From NCBI GenBank assembly GCA_947628865.1, contig CANRBN010000003.1:1-33272 (forward strand): DNA of 33,272 nt, written 5' to 3'. How positions within the stretch are numbered: position 1 is the stretch's first letter; every line of letters starts with the position of its first letter. Below the pieces are notes generated by a model. The model saw only the letters and a list, made by a program, of their open reading frames with translations, was not told where the DNA came from and made no database searches. Positions 1 through 8,312 of this stretch are shown here, in pieces. The translations under genes and the position numbers were made by a program. Origin of the DNA: an uncultured Gemmiger sp. (GTDB lineage Bacteria; Bacillota; Clostridia; Oscillospirales; Ruminococcaceae).

Positions 1-153
1 TTTCTGCGTGCTGAATATCTGAACCTCTCGGATGAGCCGGTACAGCAAATCCTTGAAAAGGCTGTCTTTGAGTTCAACCACTTTCGCCCTTCTTGCAAGC
101 TCCATTACAAAAGCCCCGTCCAATTTAAAATCGAACAGGGCTTTCAAGATTGA
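1..153 (+). CDS. IS3-family-like transposase, C-terminal fragment (cut by window edge)
   Basis: Frame 1 reads FLRAEYLNLSDEPVQQILEKAVFEFNHFRPSCKLHYKSPVQFKIEQGFQD*, resembling the C-terminal integrase-core end (N-x-x-RPS-x-L-x-Y-x-SP-x-x-F) of IS3/IS150-type transposases. TGA at 151-153. Confidence 0.7.
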   Translation, partial: FLRAEYLNLSDEPVQQILEKAVFEFNHFRPSCKLHYKSPVQFKIEQGFQD

Positions 154-249
154 TCTTGGTTTTTTCTGTCTACTATCTATTGACCTTTTCAGCGAAGCCG
201 GTGGTCCTGACTTTTTGTATTTTTATCCCCGACCGGTTCCGCCGGTGCA

Positions 250-1302
250 CTACAGCTTGCGGGCCAGTGCCTCGGGGTTGGCGGCGTAGGCCAGCGCCTC
301 ATCGCGGGCGATGCGCCCGGCCCGGTACAGCGCCGCGAGGGAGCTGTCCATCGAGACCATGCCGGCGCCGGACGACGAAGCGATGAGCCCGTCCAGCTGG
401 TGGAGCTTGTTCTCGCGGATCATGTTGCGCACGGCGGTGTTGGCATTGAGCAGCTCGAACGCGGGCACCATGCCGCCGTCCTTGGCCGGCAGCAACTGCT
501 GGCTGACCACGGCCTGCAGCACCTCCGCCAGCTGTACGCGCACCTGCGGCTGCTGGTTGGGCGGGAAAACGTCGATGATGCGGTCAATGGTATCGGCGGC
601 GCCGGAGGTGTGCAGCGTGGAGAGCACCAGGTGCCCCGTCTCGGCTGCCGTCATGGCGATGGAGATGGTCTCAAGGTCTCGCATCTCGCCCAGCAGGATC
701 ACGTCCGGGCTTTGGCGCAGCGCGGCCCGCAGCGCCACCACATAGCTGGCGGTGTCGGCGCCGATCTCGCGCTGGCTGATGATGCTCTTTTTGTGGCGGT
801 GCAGGTATTCGATGGGATCCTCCAGCGTGATGATGTGCTTTTCCTGCGTGCGGTTGATGGCGTCGATGATGCAGGCCAGCGTGGTGGACTTGCCGCTGCC
901 GGCGGGGCCGGTGACCAGCACCAGCCCCCGGTTCAGCTCGCTCAACGCCACGACGCGCTCGGGGATGCCCAAGCTCGGGGCATCGGGCAGAGCAAACTGG
1001 ATCACGCGCACCACCGCCGCCAGCGAACCGCGCTGTAAATAGGTGCTCACGCGGTAGCGCGCCAGCCCCGGGATGGCAAAGGAGAAATCGTCATCGCCCT
1101 CATTGTCCAGCCGGGCGATATCGCGACCGGCCAGCCCGTACACAGCCGAGATGAACGCCCGCGTGGTGTCGGGCGTGGCGCGCTCGCCCTCCGGGGTGAC
1201 AAGCTTGCCGCCCAGCTTGTAGCCCAGCGGTCGCCCGGCCACGATGAACAGGTCCGAGGCGCCATTCTCGGTCGCCTCGCGCAGGAATTGCAACACATCC
1301 AT
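250..1302 (-). CDS. pilT: PilT-type twitching motility / type IV pilus ATPase
   Basis: Walker A GPAGSGKST, ITLEDPIEYLH, LRQSPDVILLGEMRD, TAAETGHLVLSTLHT. Start taken at MDVLQFLREA (ATG complement 1300-1302) after a GAGGGGA-like RBS; the longer 421-aa ORF is over-extended. Confidence 0.93.
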   Translation of the reverse strand: MDVLQFLREATENGASDLFIVAGRPLGYKLGGKLVTPEGERATPDTTRAFISAVYGLAGRDIARLDNEGDDDFSFAIPGLARYRVSTYLQRGSLAAVVRVIQFALPDAPSLGIPERVVALSELNRGLVLVTGPAGSGKSTTLACIIDAINRTQEKHIITLEDPIEYLHRHKKSIISQREIGADTASYVVALRAALRQSPDVILLGEMRDLETISIAMTAAETGHLVLSTLHTSGAADTIDRIIDVFPPNQQPQVRVQLAEVLQAVVSQQLLPAKDGGMVPAFELLNANTAVRNMIRENKLHQLDGLIASSSGAGMVSMDSSLAALYRAGRIARDEALAYAANPEALARKL

Positions 1303-1315
1303 AACGATCCCCTCC

Positions 1316-1822
1316 CTATTGTGCCGGCACGTTGCCGGGGCGCATGAGCTCCAGCGGCTGCTCGGCCTGCCAGTCATATTGCGGCACGCTCTGCCAGCGC
1401 AGTACCCGCCAGCCCGGCCCCTCGGCGGGCAGCGGATACAGCAGTTCGACCTCGGCCTGCAGGCTCTGCGTTTCCTCCACGGGAACCTGCCAGGCAAGGC
1501 GTCCGTCCTCGCCAAAGGTGATGCCCCATTCCGCGGGCACGGCGGCGTACACGGCGGTAAAATAGCTTTCGGCGTCCGGCGCGGCGGCGTTTGCGGTCAG
1601 GATCGGCTGCAGCGCGATGAGCACATCGTTGGCGGCGTTCTCGGCCGCATACCAGGCCGTGGTGTGCTCGGCGCTCTTGCGGCTCAGGCGCAGATCGGCC
1701 TGCGCGCTGACCAGTGACAGCACCGCAAAGGTGATCAGGCACAGCATGACGAAGACCAATACCATTGAGGTCACGCCGATGCTCACAGGGCCTGCCTGCG
1801 GGCGCTTTGTCCGCGTGTTCAT
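1316..1822 (-). CDS. PilX-like type IV pilus accessory/minor pilin-like protein
   Basis: Single N-terminal TM (SMVLVFVMLCLITFAVLSLVSAQADLRLSRKSAEHTTAWYAAENAAND) with PilX-like architecture, inside the pil operon. Confidence 0.65.
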   Translation of the reverse strand: MNTRTKRPQAGPVSIGVTSMVLVFVMLCLITFAVLSLVSAQADLRLSRKSAEHTTAWYAAENAANDVLIALQPILTANAAAPDAESYFTAVYAAVPAEWGITFGEDGRLAWQVPVEETQSLQAEVELLYPLPAEGPGWRVLRWQSVPQYDWQAEQPLELMRPGNVPAQ

Positions 1823-2259
1823 GGCGCACCTCCCCGCTGCCCCGACGGCCAGCGCAGGCTGAGCGCATAGAGCGTTTCGCCGCTGTTGTCGAACATGCAG
1901 ATCTCGGCGCTGCGCACACCCGCTGCCTGGCTGGCGGCGGCGTGCAGCGTGTAGTGGCCCATCTCCCGCCCGCAGGGCGCAAGGCTGGCATCATAGGCGG
2001 CCTCCAGCGCGCCGTCCTGCTCGTAGGCCTCCGGGAACCAGGCACGGAACGCCTCCAAAGAACCGTCGGTATATTCCAGCGCTGCGGCGGCGCTGGAGAC
2101 GGTGGCGGAGGCGAACGCCAGCTCCTTCGCCTGCCGGCTGACGGTGTAGGCGCGCGCGAAAGCCTGCGCGCAGACGGCGCTGCCCAGCGCAAAGAACAAA
2201 ATGGCGATGATGAGCTCCAAAAAAAACAGGCTGGCGCGGGTGTTGCTGCGGGGCTGCAC
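1819..2259 (-). CDS. Prepilin-like protein (type IV filament minor pilin candidate)
   Basis: N-terminal segment MQPRSNTRASLFFLELIIAILFFALGSAVCAQAFA resembles a class III prepilin signal, with Glu in the hydrophobic stretch. Overlaps the next gene. Confidence 0.65.
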   Translation of the reverse strand: MQPRSNTRASLFFLELIIAILFFALGSAVCAQAFARAYTVSRQAKELAFASATVSSAAAALEYTDGSLEAFRAWFPEAYEQDGALEAAYDASLAPCGREMGHYTLHAAASQAAGVRSAEICMFDNSGETLYALSLRWPSGQRGGAP

Positions 2260-2325
2260 GGCGGTCCCCTCCTTTCACAAAAACGGTCATCCGGCGGGCA
2301 AAAAACGGCGGTCGCCCACTACATT

Positions 2326-2814
2326 TCAGGCGGCGCTGCGCAGGTGCACAAGGCACTGCATCGTTTCGCCGGCGCTGTCATCGGCGGAAAAGCACCAGAA
2401 CCCCCCGCCGGCGTCGCGCATGGCAAAGCCCTGCACGTCGAGGATGGGCTCGCCGAGCGCGCGCTCCGGCATGGCGCCGGCGCGCTGGGTCAGCTCGTAC
2501 AGGCAGCTTTCGTCGGCATAGATGTAGGTGTAGTATATCTCTTCCCCGACCGTATCGGTCAGGCGCAGGGCGGGGGCGCCCTCCAGCTCGGTCAGGCAGG
2601 CGGCGCCGGCGGTATCGTGCCGGCGCACCTTTTCCGTCACATAGGCGAGCGCCGTGCGGGTCGAGTAGGTATTCTGCATCTGGGTCACGGTGCTGCGGTA
2701 GGCGCGCAGACCGATGGTCACGAGCAACAGCGCGCAGACCGTGAACACACAGAACAGCCCCAGTGTAAAAAACACATCGCTAAAAGCGGCGCGACGGCCC
2801 TGCAGTTTCATCAC
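2326..2814 (-). CDS. DUF4860-like membrane-anchored protein in pil operon
   Basis: N-terminal TM, then MQNTYSTRTALAYVTEKVRRHD...YIYADESCLYELT. Resembles DUF4860 proteins seen next to GspF/PilT genes in Clostridia. Confidence 0.6.
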   Translation of the reverse strand: MMKLQGRRAAFSDVFFTLGLFCVFTVCALLLVTIGLRAYRSTVTQMQNTYSTRTALAYVTEKVRRHDTAGAACLTELEGAPALRLTDTVGEEIYYTYIYADESCLYELTQRAGAMPERALGEPILDVQGFAMRDAGGGFWCFSADDSAGETMQCLVHLRSAA

Positions 2815-2823
2815 AGCGCCCCC

Positions 2824-3150
2824 TTACTGCCGCCGGATAACGGTGACATCCGGCATCAGGTTGGAGCCGACCGTCTCGTAGGCCACGATGTACCGGCCCT
2901 TGTCGTAGCGCAGGCCGTAGTGCTCCTCGAGATAAGCGAGGTCGTCGGGATAAAAGCCCTCGAGCGCATAGCAGTGCACGGCGCTTCGGCGCACGGTATT
3001 TTCAAGGCTTTCGGCCTCCTGTCGGGCGGTCATGCCAGTCACAGTGTCGAGCCCGAGCAAAAACGCCGCCAGAACGGCCAAAAAGAACAGCAGCGGCACC
3101 GTGCGCGCCGGCAGCACCGCCAGGGTGCGCGTTTTCTCGAATCGGTTCAT
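2824..3150 (-). CDS. Small single-TM protein, pil operon
   Basis: 108-aa ORF with one TM and the segment YALEGFYPDDLAYLEEHYGL, collinear with flanking pil genes. Confidence 0.6.
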   Translation of the reverse strand: MNRFEKTRTLAVLPARTVPLLFFLAVLAAFLLGLDTVTGMTARQEAESLENTVRRSAVHCYALEGFYPDDLAYLEEHYGLRYDKGRYIVAYETVGSNLMPDVTVIRRQ

Positions 3151-3162
3151 CGCGCCGCCCCC

Positions 3163-4206
3163 TTACCCGATGCCGGACATGATGCCCATCAGCGGCAGCA
3201 TGACTGAGAGCAGGATCATTCCCACCACCACCGAGAGCAGCGCCACCAGCGCCGACTCCAGCCGGGCCACGGCGCCGGCGGTCTCGTGCGCGATCTCGTC
3301 GTCGTAGCGGGCGGCGATGCGCGCCAGCACCTCGTCGACCGAGCCGGTACGCACGCCGATGCTGAGCATGCGCACATACAGCCCCGTGAACATGCCGGTC
3401 TCGGCGCTGGCCTCGGCAAAGGTGGCGCCGCCGTCCATCAACTCGCGCATCTTTTCGGCTTTGGCGGCCACCGCCGGGTGCTCAACGAGGCCGGCCGCGG
3501 TGGCCAGGCCCTCGTCGAGATCGAGCCCGCTGTTCAACGCCAGATGCATGCCGCTGGCAAAGCGCGCCGCGGCGATCTTTTCTGCCAGCTTGCGGGTGCC
3601 GAAAAAGCGGCGGCCAAGCTCCCGCAGCTGCTGCCGACCGCGCGCCGTGAGCGCGAACCACGCGCACGCGGCTGCCAGCACGATGGCCAGCACCAGAAAC
3701 ACAAAGCTATAGCGGCCCAGCGCCTCGCCCAAACGCAGCACGGCGCCGGAAAATCCCGTCAGTCCGGCGCCAAGCTGGCGGAACACCTGGTCGAACACCG
3801 GCAGCACCCGTGTGATGAGCACCGCCATCACCGCCAGCATCATGCCCAGCATGATGAGCGGCCAGGTCACGGCGCTCTTGATGCTGGCGGCCAGCGCGTC
3901 CTCGCGCTCATAGTGCGCGCCGAGCGCCTGTACCACGTCGTCCAGCTTGCCGGCGCGCTCGCCCAGCTGCACCAGATTGCACATGTACGGCGGGAAAGCG
4001 CCGCTTTGTTCCAGCGCCGTGCCGAACATCTCGCCCCGCTCCATGCAGTCGTACAATCCCTGCAAAAGCGTGCGGCCCTCGCCGGCGGGGGCGTCCCCGG
4101 CCAGGGCGGCCAGCCCTTCGGCGGGGGCGATGCCGGCCCGCAGCAGCAGATCCATCTGGCCGCAGAAGGTGGCCAGCTCGGCGTTGTTGAGCGGTCTTGA
4201 AGCCAT
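3163..4206 (-). CDS. Type II secretion/type IV pilus inner-membrane platform protein, GspF/PilC family
   Basis: Two GspF-like repeats (FCGQMDLLLRAGIAPAEGLAAL...; FASGMHLALNSGLDLDEGLATA...) with multiple TM segments. Confidence 0.88.
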   Translation of the reverse strand: MASRPLNNAELATFCGQMDLLLRAGIAPAEGLAALAGDAPAGEGRTLLQGLYDCMERGEMFGTALEQSGAFPPYMCNLVQLGERAGKLDDVVQALGAHYEREDALAASIKSAVTWPLIMLGMMLAVMAVLITRVLPVFDQVFRQLGAGLTGFSGAVLRLGEALGRYSFVFLVLAIVLAAACAWFALTARGRQQLRELGRRFFGTRKLAEKIAAARFASGMHLALNSGLDLDEGLATAAGLVEHPAVAAKAEKMRELMDGGATFAEASAETGMFTGLYVRMLSIGVRTGSVDEVLARIAARYDDEIAHETAGAVARLESALVALLSVVVGMILLSVMLPLMGIMSGIG

Positions 4207-4230
4207 GGTATGCTCCTTTCGGTGGGCGCT

Positions 4231-5217
4231 TCAGCGCGTATACTGCACGGTGTAGTTGCTGCCGTCGCCGATGTATTGCAGAACGGCCTCGCTGCTCTCG
4301 CGGCCGGCGGCAAATGTGGGATCCATGCGCGTCCAGTCGCCGGAAAACTCGATCAGGCGGTCGATCCAGCCCGTTTCCTCGGTGTAAACGCTGATCCAGG
4401 CGTGGTAAGCGTCCCCCGCATAGCCGATCTCCAGCCTGGCGGGGATGTTCTGGCTGCGCAGCATGGCGACGGTGAGCGCTGCGTAGTCAAAACAAATGCC
4501 CTTGCCGCTGGCCAACGTCTCGTCCACCACGGGCAGGTACCCGCTGGTCACGGTGGCCGCCTTCTCTGCGTCATAGGTGATGTTCTCCACGACATAGTGG
4601 TAGATGGCCGCCACCGCGTCCAGATCGTCGGTCGCGCCCGCGACCGTCTCGGCAGCCGTCGCCACGGCACGGCTGTCGGCGTCAAAATCCACGAACTGGT
4701 TGGGGTACAAGAATGGCAGCAGCTCGTTTTCCAGCGGGGCGTCAAAGCTGTCTTTAAAGAGCACCGCGTAGCTGGAGCCCTCGATGTTCTCGTAGCCGGC
4801 CACGGCGTAGGTGCCGCTCCCGCCCGAGAGAGGCAGCGCCGTCCAGGTCTCGACCGGCGGCAGAAAATACTTGTAGGTCACGCCGTCCGGGCCGGTGAGC
4901 TGGACGCTCGCCTTCGTCGCCGTGCCGTTGTAGCACACCGTCACATAGCCCTGCCCGGCGTTGGAAACATCCACCCGCAGCGGCTCGGCGCCCAAGACCG
5001 CCGTGCCGGGGGCCTGCGGCTCATACACGGTGGGGGCATTGGGGCGCGCCGCCTGCCCGGCGGGCTCTTCGGACATCTGATCCGCCGCGGCGCCCTGCGA
5101 GGTCTTGCCCGGCGCCGCGGGCGCCGGCGCTGCGCCAGAACCGCCCGCACAGCCGGCCAGCAGGGCCAGCGCGCACAGGCACAGCGCCCCGCGGGGCACA
5201 CGGTTACGGCACGGCAT
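4231..5217 (-). CDS. Transglutaminase-like domain lipoprotein
   Basis: Lipobox LCALALLAGCAG; transglutaminase core SGKGICFDYAALTVAMLRSQNIPARLEIGY...YHAWISVYTEETGWIDRL...WTRMDPTFA. Confidence 0.88.
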   Translation of the reverse strand: MPCRNRVPRGALCLCALALLAGCAGGSGAAPAPAAPGKTSQGAAADQMSEEPAGQAARPNAPTVYEPQAPGTAVLGAEPLRVDVSNAGQGYVTVCYNGTATKASVQLTGPDGVTYKYFLPPVETWTALPLSGGSGTYAVAGYENIEGSSYAVLFKDSFDAPLENELLPFLYPNQFVDFDADSRAVATAAETVAGATDDLDAVAAIYHYVVENITYDAEKAATVTSGYLPVVDETLASGKGICFDYAALTVAMLRSQNIPARLEIGYAGDAYHAWISVYTEETGWIDRLIEFSGDWTRMDPTFAAGRESSEAVLQYIGDGSNYTVQYTR

Positions 5218-5280
5218 GGGAAAGGTCTCTCCTTCTCAGGGCGATTTGTCGTTAAATGGCTGTTTTTTGCTTGGCCCGGC

Positions 5281-7758
5281 TCACAGCGTGCCGTTCTCGC
5301 GCTCGATCACCAGCAGCCGCACCTCCAGCATTTCCAGCATGGCATCCAGCTCCAGTGTGTGCCGGTGGGACGATACCCTGTATTTGTTGCAGGCGGGCTG
5401 GCTGCGCGCCGTGAGGTTCTCGTACTCCTGCGGGCGGTCAAGCTCCAGGCCGCCCATCGTCAGCCACTGGTCAAAGGCGCTGCCGTTGTGGCGGTTCAGG
5501 ATCGTTTCCCGCACAACGTATTCGCCGTTTTCCACATCGGTCAGGGTAAAATGCACGTCCAGGCTCTGCTCGGGCGAGAACACGGTGTACCGGTCGGTAA
5601 AGGTCATGTCAAAGCGCTCGCCCTGCGCGTACAGATGGCTGAAATGCCGGTAGTTGTACAGCAAAATGCGGTAGCTGGCGCCCCGGCGGGTCGCGAACCA
5701 GCCCTCGCCGCTGCCGATGAGCATATCGCCGAGATGGCGCAGCAGCGCAAGGGCATAGTAGGCGGCCTTGGGGATGCCGTTTGCTGTGAACAGCCCCAGC
5801 CCGCCAAAGAAAAGCTGCTCCGGCAGGGCGGCCTCGCCCATCAGGTCGGTGAGTGACCAATACCCAAAGCTTTCCAGCTTATCGTAATTTTCCAAAATAT
5901 TTTTGACAAGGTAGCAGGATTTGAAGCAGGTATCGTTGAGCAGATCCTGCTGGCTGGGGCTCGTGTTCCACTCGGTCAGGTACACCGGCAGGCGTAAAGC
6001 ATCCGTCTCGCTGTGCACCTGGGTGACGAAGTTCTTCAGCCCGTTGGGATCCTCGCCCAACGTCATCGACGATACGAACCCGAACAGCTTCTGTCCGCTG
6101 CCGTCGTTGGAGAGCGAGGTATCGTAGAAGTTGAAATCCAGAAAATCCGGCATACAGCGCTTGTCCCGGCACCACTGCAAAAAGGGGCGGTACCAGTTCA
6201 CATAATCGGCGCGTGCGATGTAAAAGGTCGGCGGCGTGCCCACCTGCAAAGCACTGTCACAGTCCTTGATGGCCTGCCAGGTGACCTGGTAAAACTGGTA
6301 GAACGCCTCGTTGCTGGTAAAGCCATACATGTGGTGCGGCGTGTCCGGCTGGTGCCATACGCCAAACATCCACTGCCGCACCTCCGCCGCGCCGTAGCGC
6401 GCCTGCAGATGCTGCACGAACGCGGTGACCAGCGCCGCCCACGCCTCGTTGCTTTTGGGCTCGCTCATCAGCACATTGAACAGCTTGCGCTGCGGCTCGC
6501 GGGCCAGCAGCTCCGGCATAAAGCCCAGATGCAGCAGCGGGCGCAGGTTCACGCTCAAAAGGAAATCAAAGATCTTGTCGGTGTAGGTAAAGTTGTAGGT
6601 GGGCGTACCGGCGGCATCCAGGATGTGCACGCGCAGCTCGTCTGAGAAGATGCCCTTGAGCTTGACGTAGGTGAACCCGATCTCCTGCTGCATACGGCGT
6701 ATCATGGCCTGCACGTCGCTGTACAGCACATCGCGCGCGCTGCCCACGCACATCAGCGTGCGCCAGGTATGCCGCAGCGGCTGGATATCCGCCGCAGCGG
6801 CACAGCGGATGCCGTTGGAGATGACCTGCTCCGGCACGGCGGAGATCTGCGGTGCATCGAGGTATTTCTTCAGCCCCGCCATATAATCGTGCTGCTCGAC
6901 CACCGGTAGAGCGTCTGGCCGGACGGGCTTTGCCTCGGCGCGGCGCTGGCGGCGCCATACGCTGGGCAGGGTGCCATGCTCCTTTTTAAAGGTCTGTACA
7001 AAGGAGTAGCTGTTCGGGAACCCGCTCTGGGCCGAGATGTTCTCAATGGTCTCGTCGGTGGTCTCCAGCAGATTCACGGCATGGGCCAGGCGCAGCTGGG
7101 TCAGATAGGCATAAAAGCTCATGCCGAAATGCTGGTCAAAGAATTTGGAAAGGTACGGCGCCGAAAGGTGCACCTGCTCGGCCAGCTGCCCTTGGGTAAA
7201 ATTCTCGGTATAATGCTCGTTCAAAATGCTGCTGATCTGCGCGATGCGCGCCGCATAACGGTAGTTGCGCGTATCGTTGGCGACAGAGCTGTCGACGCGG
7301 AAATTGTTGTACATCACGTCCATCAGCTCATAGATAAGGCTCCAGTTGCGCAGCTCGTAGCCAAGCTGGAGGTCGGCATTGTTCTTGACCAGCCGCGCGA
7401 TGATGCGCCGGATGCTGCCAAAGGCGGCATTGTCACCCTGCTGGGCGCTGTTGCATAAAAAATCCGGGTGCTGGGGATGGGGCAGCGTCTGCTCGAACAG
7501 CACCTGCTTGAACTGCACCGAGATGAGCACGCAGTCGGTGCCGTGCAGCTCGTGCGGGGTATGCGCGTTCAGGGCGATGACATCCTCCGCATTCAGGGTG
7601 AACAGCTGCTTGTCGACCATGATGCGGCACTGGCCGCTCAAAATGAAGATGACCTCAAAGAAATCATGCAGATGCGTGTCGATGCTGCCGATGTGCTGCA
7701 TCGTACAGTGAACAGGCATATTTTGGCTGAACTCCAGGATCTCATACCGCTGCCGCAT
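5281..7758 (-). CDS. AraC-family regulator fused to a GH39 (beta-xylosidase-like) domain
   Basis: N-terminal cupin-like sensor, AraC HTH (YLSKFFDQHFGMSFYAYLTQLRLAHAVNLLETTDETIENISAQSGFPNSYSFVQTFKKEHGTLPSVWR), then a GH39-like TIM-barrel region (MFGVWHQPDTP, VYLTEWNTSPSQQDLLNDTC). AAGGAGG RBS upstream. Confidence 0.88.
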   Translation of the reverse strand: MRQRYEILEFSQNMPVHCTMQHIGSIDTHLHDFFEVIFILSGQCRIMVDKQLFTLNAEDVIALNAHTPHELHGTDCVLISVQFKQVLFEQTLPHPQHPDFLCNSAQQGDNAAFGSIRRIIARLVKNNADLQLGYELRNWSLIYELMDVMYNNFRVDSSVANDTRNYRYAARIAQISSILNEHYTENFTQGQLAEQVHLSAPYLSKFFDQHFGMSFYAYLTQLRLAHAVNLLETTDETIENISAQSGFPNSYSFVQTFKKEHGTLPSVWRRQRRAEAKPVRPDALPVVEQHDYMAGLKKYLDAPQISAVPEQVISNGIRCAAAADIQPLRHTWRTLMCVGSARDVLYSDVQAMIRRMQQEIGFTYVKLKGIFSDELRVHILDAAGTPTYNFTYTDKIFDFLLSVNLRPLLHLGFMPELLAREPQRKLFNVLMSEPKSNEAWAALVTAFVQHLQARYGAAEVRQWMFGVWHQPDTPHHMYGFTSNEAFYQFYQVTWQAIKDCDSALQVGTPPTFYIARADYVNWYRPFLQWCRDKRCMPDFLDFNFYDTSLSNDGSGQKLFGFVSSMTLGEDPNGLKNFVTQVHSETDALRLPVYLTEWNTSPSQQDLLNDTCFKSCYLVKNILENYDKLESFGYWSLTDLMGEAALPEQLFFGGLGLFTANGIPKAAYYALALLRHLGDMLIGSGEGWFATRRGASYRILLYNYRHFSHLYAQGERFDMTFTDRYTVFSPEQSLDVHFTLTDVENGEYVVRETILNRHNGSAFDQWLTMGGLELDRPQEYENLTARSQPACNKYRVSSHRHTLELDAMLEMLEVRLLVIERENGTL

Positions 7759-8163
7759 ACAACAAACCTCCTTACGGTTCCGCCCCGCCCGGCATGCGCG
7801 GCAGTGAAAAACCGGCCCGGGACGTATGTTTTGCCTCCAATATACCGCGTCCGGATTAAAAAATCAAGGATAACGACCCAAAAACGCCCAAAAAAGAAAC
7901 AAAAAACGACCCGGGAATCGGCTCATTTCAAAATAATTAAAAATTTAACATATCAAAAACGGCCCATTTTTGGCCCGAAAGCGGCTCCAAACGGGCTGTT
8001 TTTTGGCAGAAATCGCCAAACGACCCCGCCGTGGGTATGGCAAAACAGACAATTTTCTGAATTTTTTGCCTTTTTCAAGGTATACAAAATTTTCGGACAG
8101 GAAAATTGAGATTTTGGTTAAAAATAAAGCGAAAACAAGTTAAAACGAAAGTGGGAAAAAAGT

Positions 8164-8175
8164 GGGGGGGGGGGG
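8164..8175. repeat. Homopolymeric G12 tract upstream of the giant adhesin
   Basis: Direct read: agtGGGGGGGGGGGGtatta, about 140 bp upstream of the ATG at 8313. Confidence 0.95.
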
Positions 8176-8312
8176 TATTATTAACCTAGAACCCCAGAAA
8201 GACCCGACATCGGCGCGCAGGAGCGTACCGGTGTTTAGCTATACGCCCGCGGGGGCAGGCGGCCTGACCGCCGTGATCTTGTGGCGAAGCATTGCAGAAA
8301 AGGGAGGGCATC

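Noticed and set aside
1765-3207. 480-aa plus-strand ORF
   Set aside because: Antisense to four pil operon genes that have credible TM segments and gene order.
4210-5856. 548-aa plus-strand ORF
   Set aside because: Antisense to transglutaminase-like and AraC-GH39 genes.
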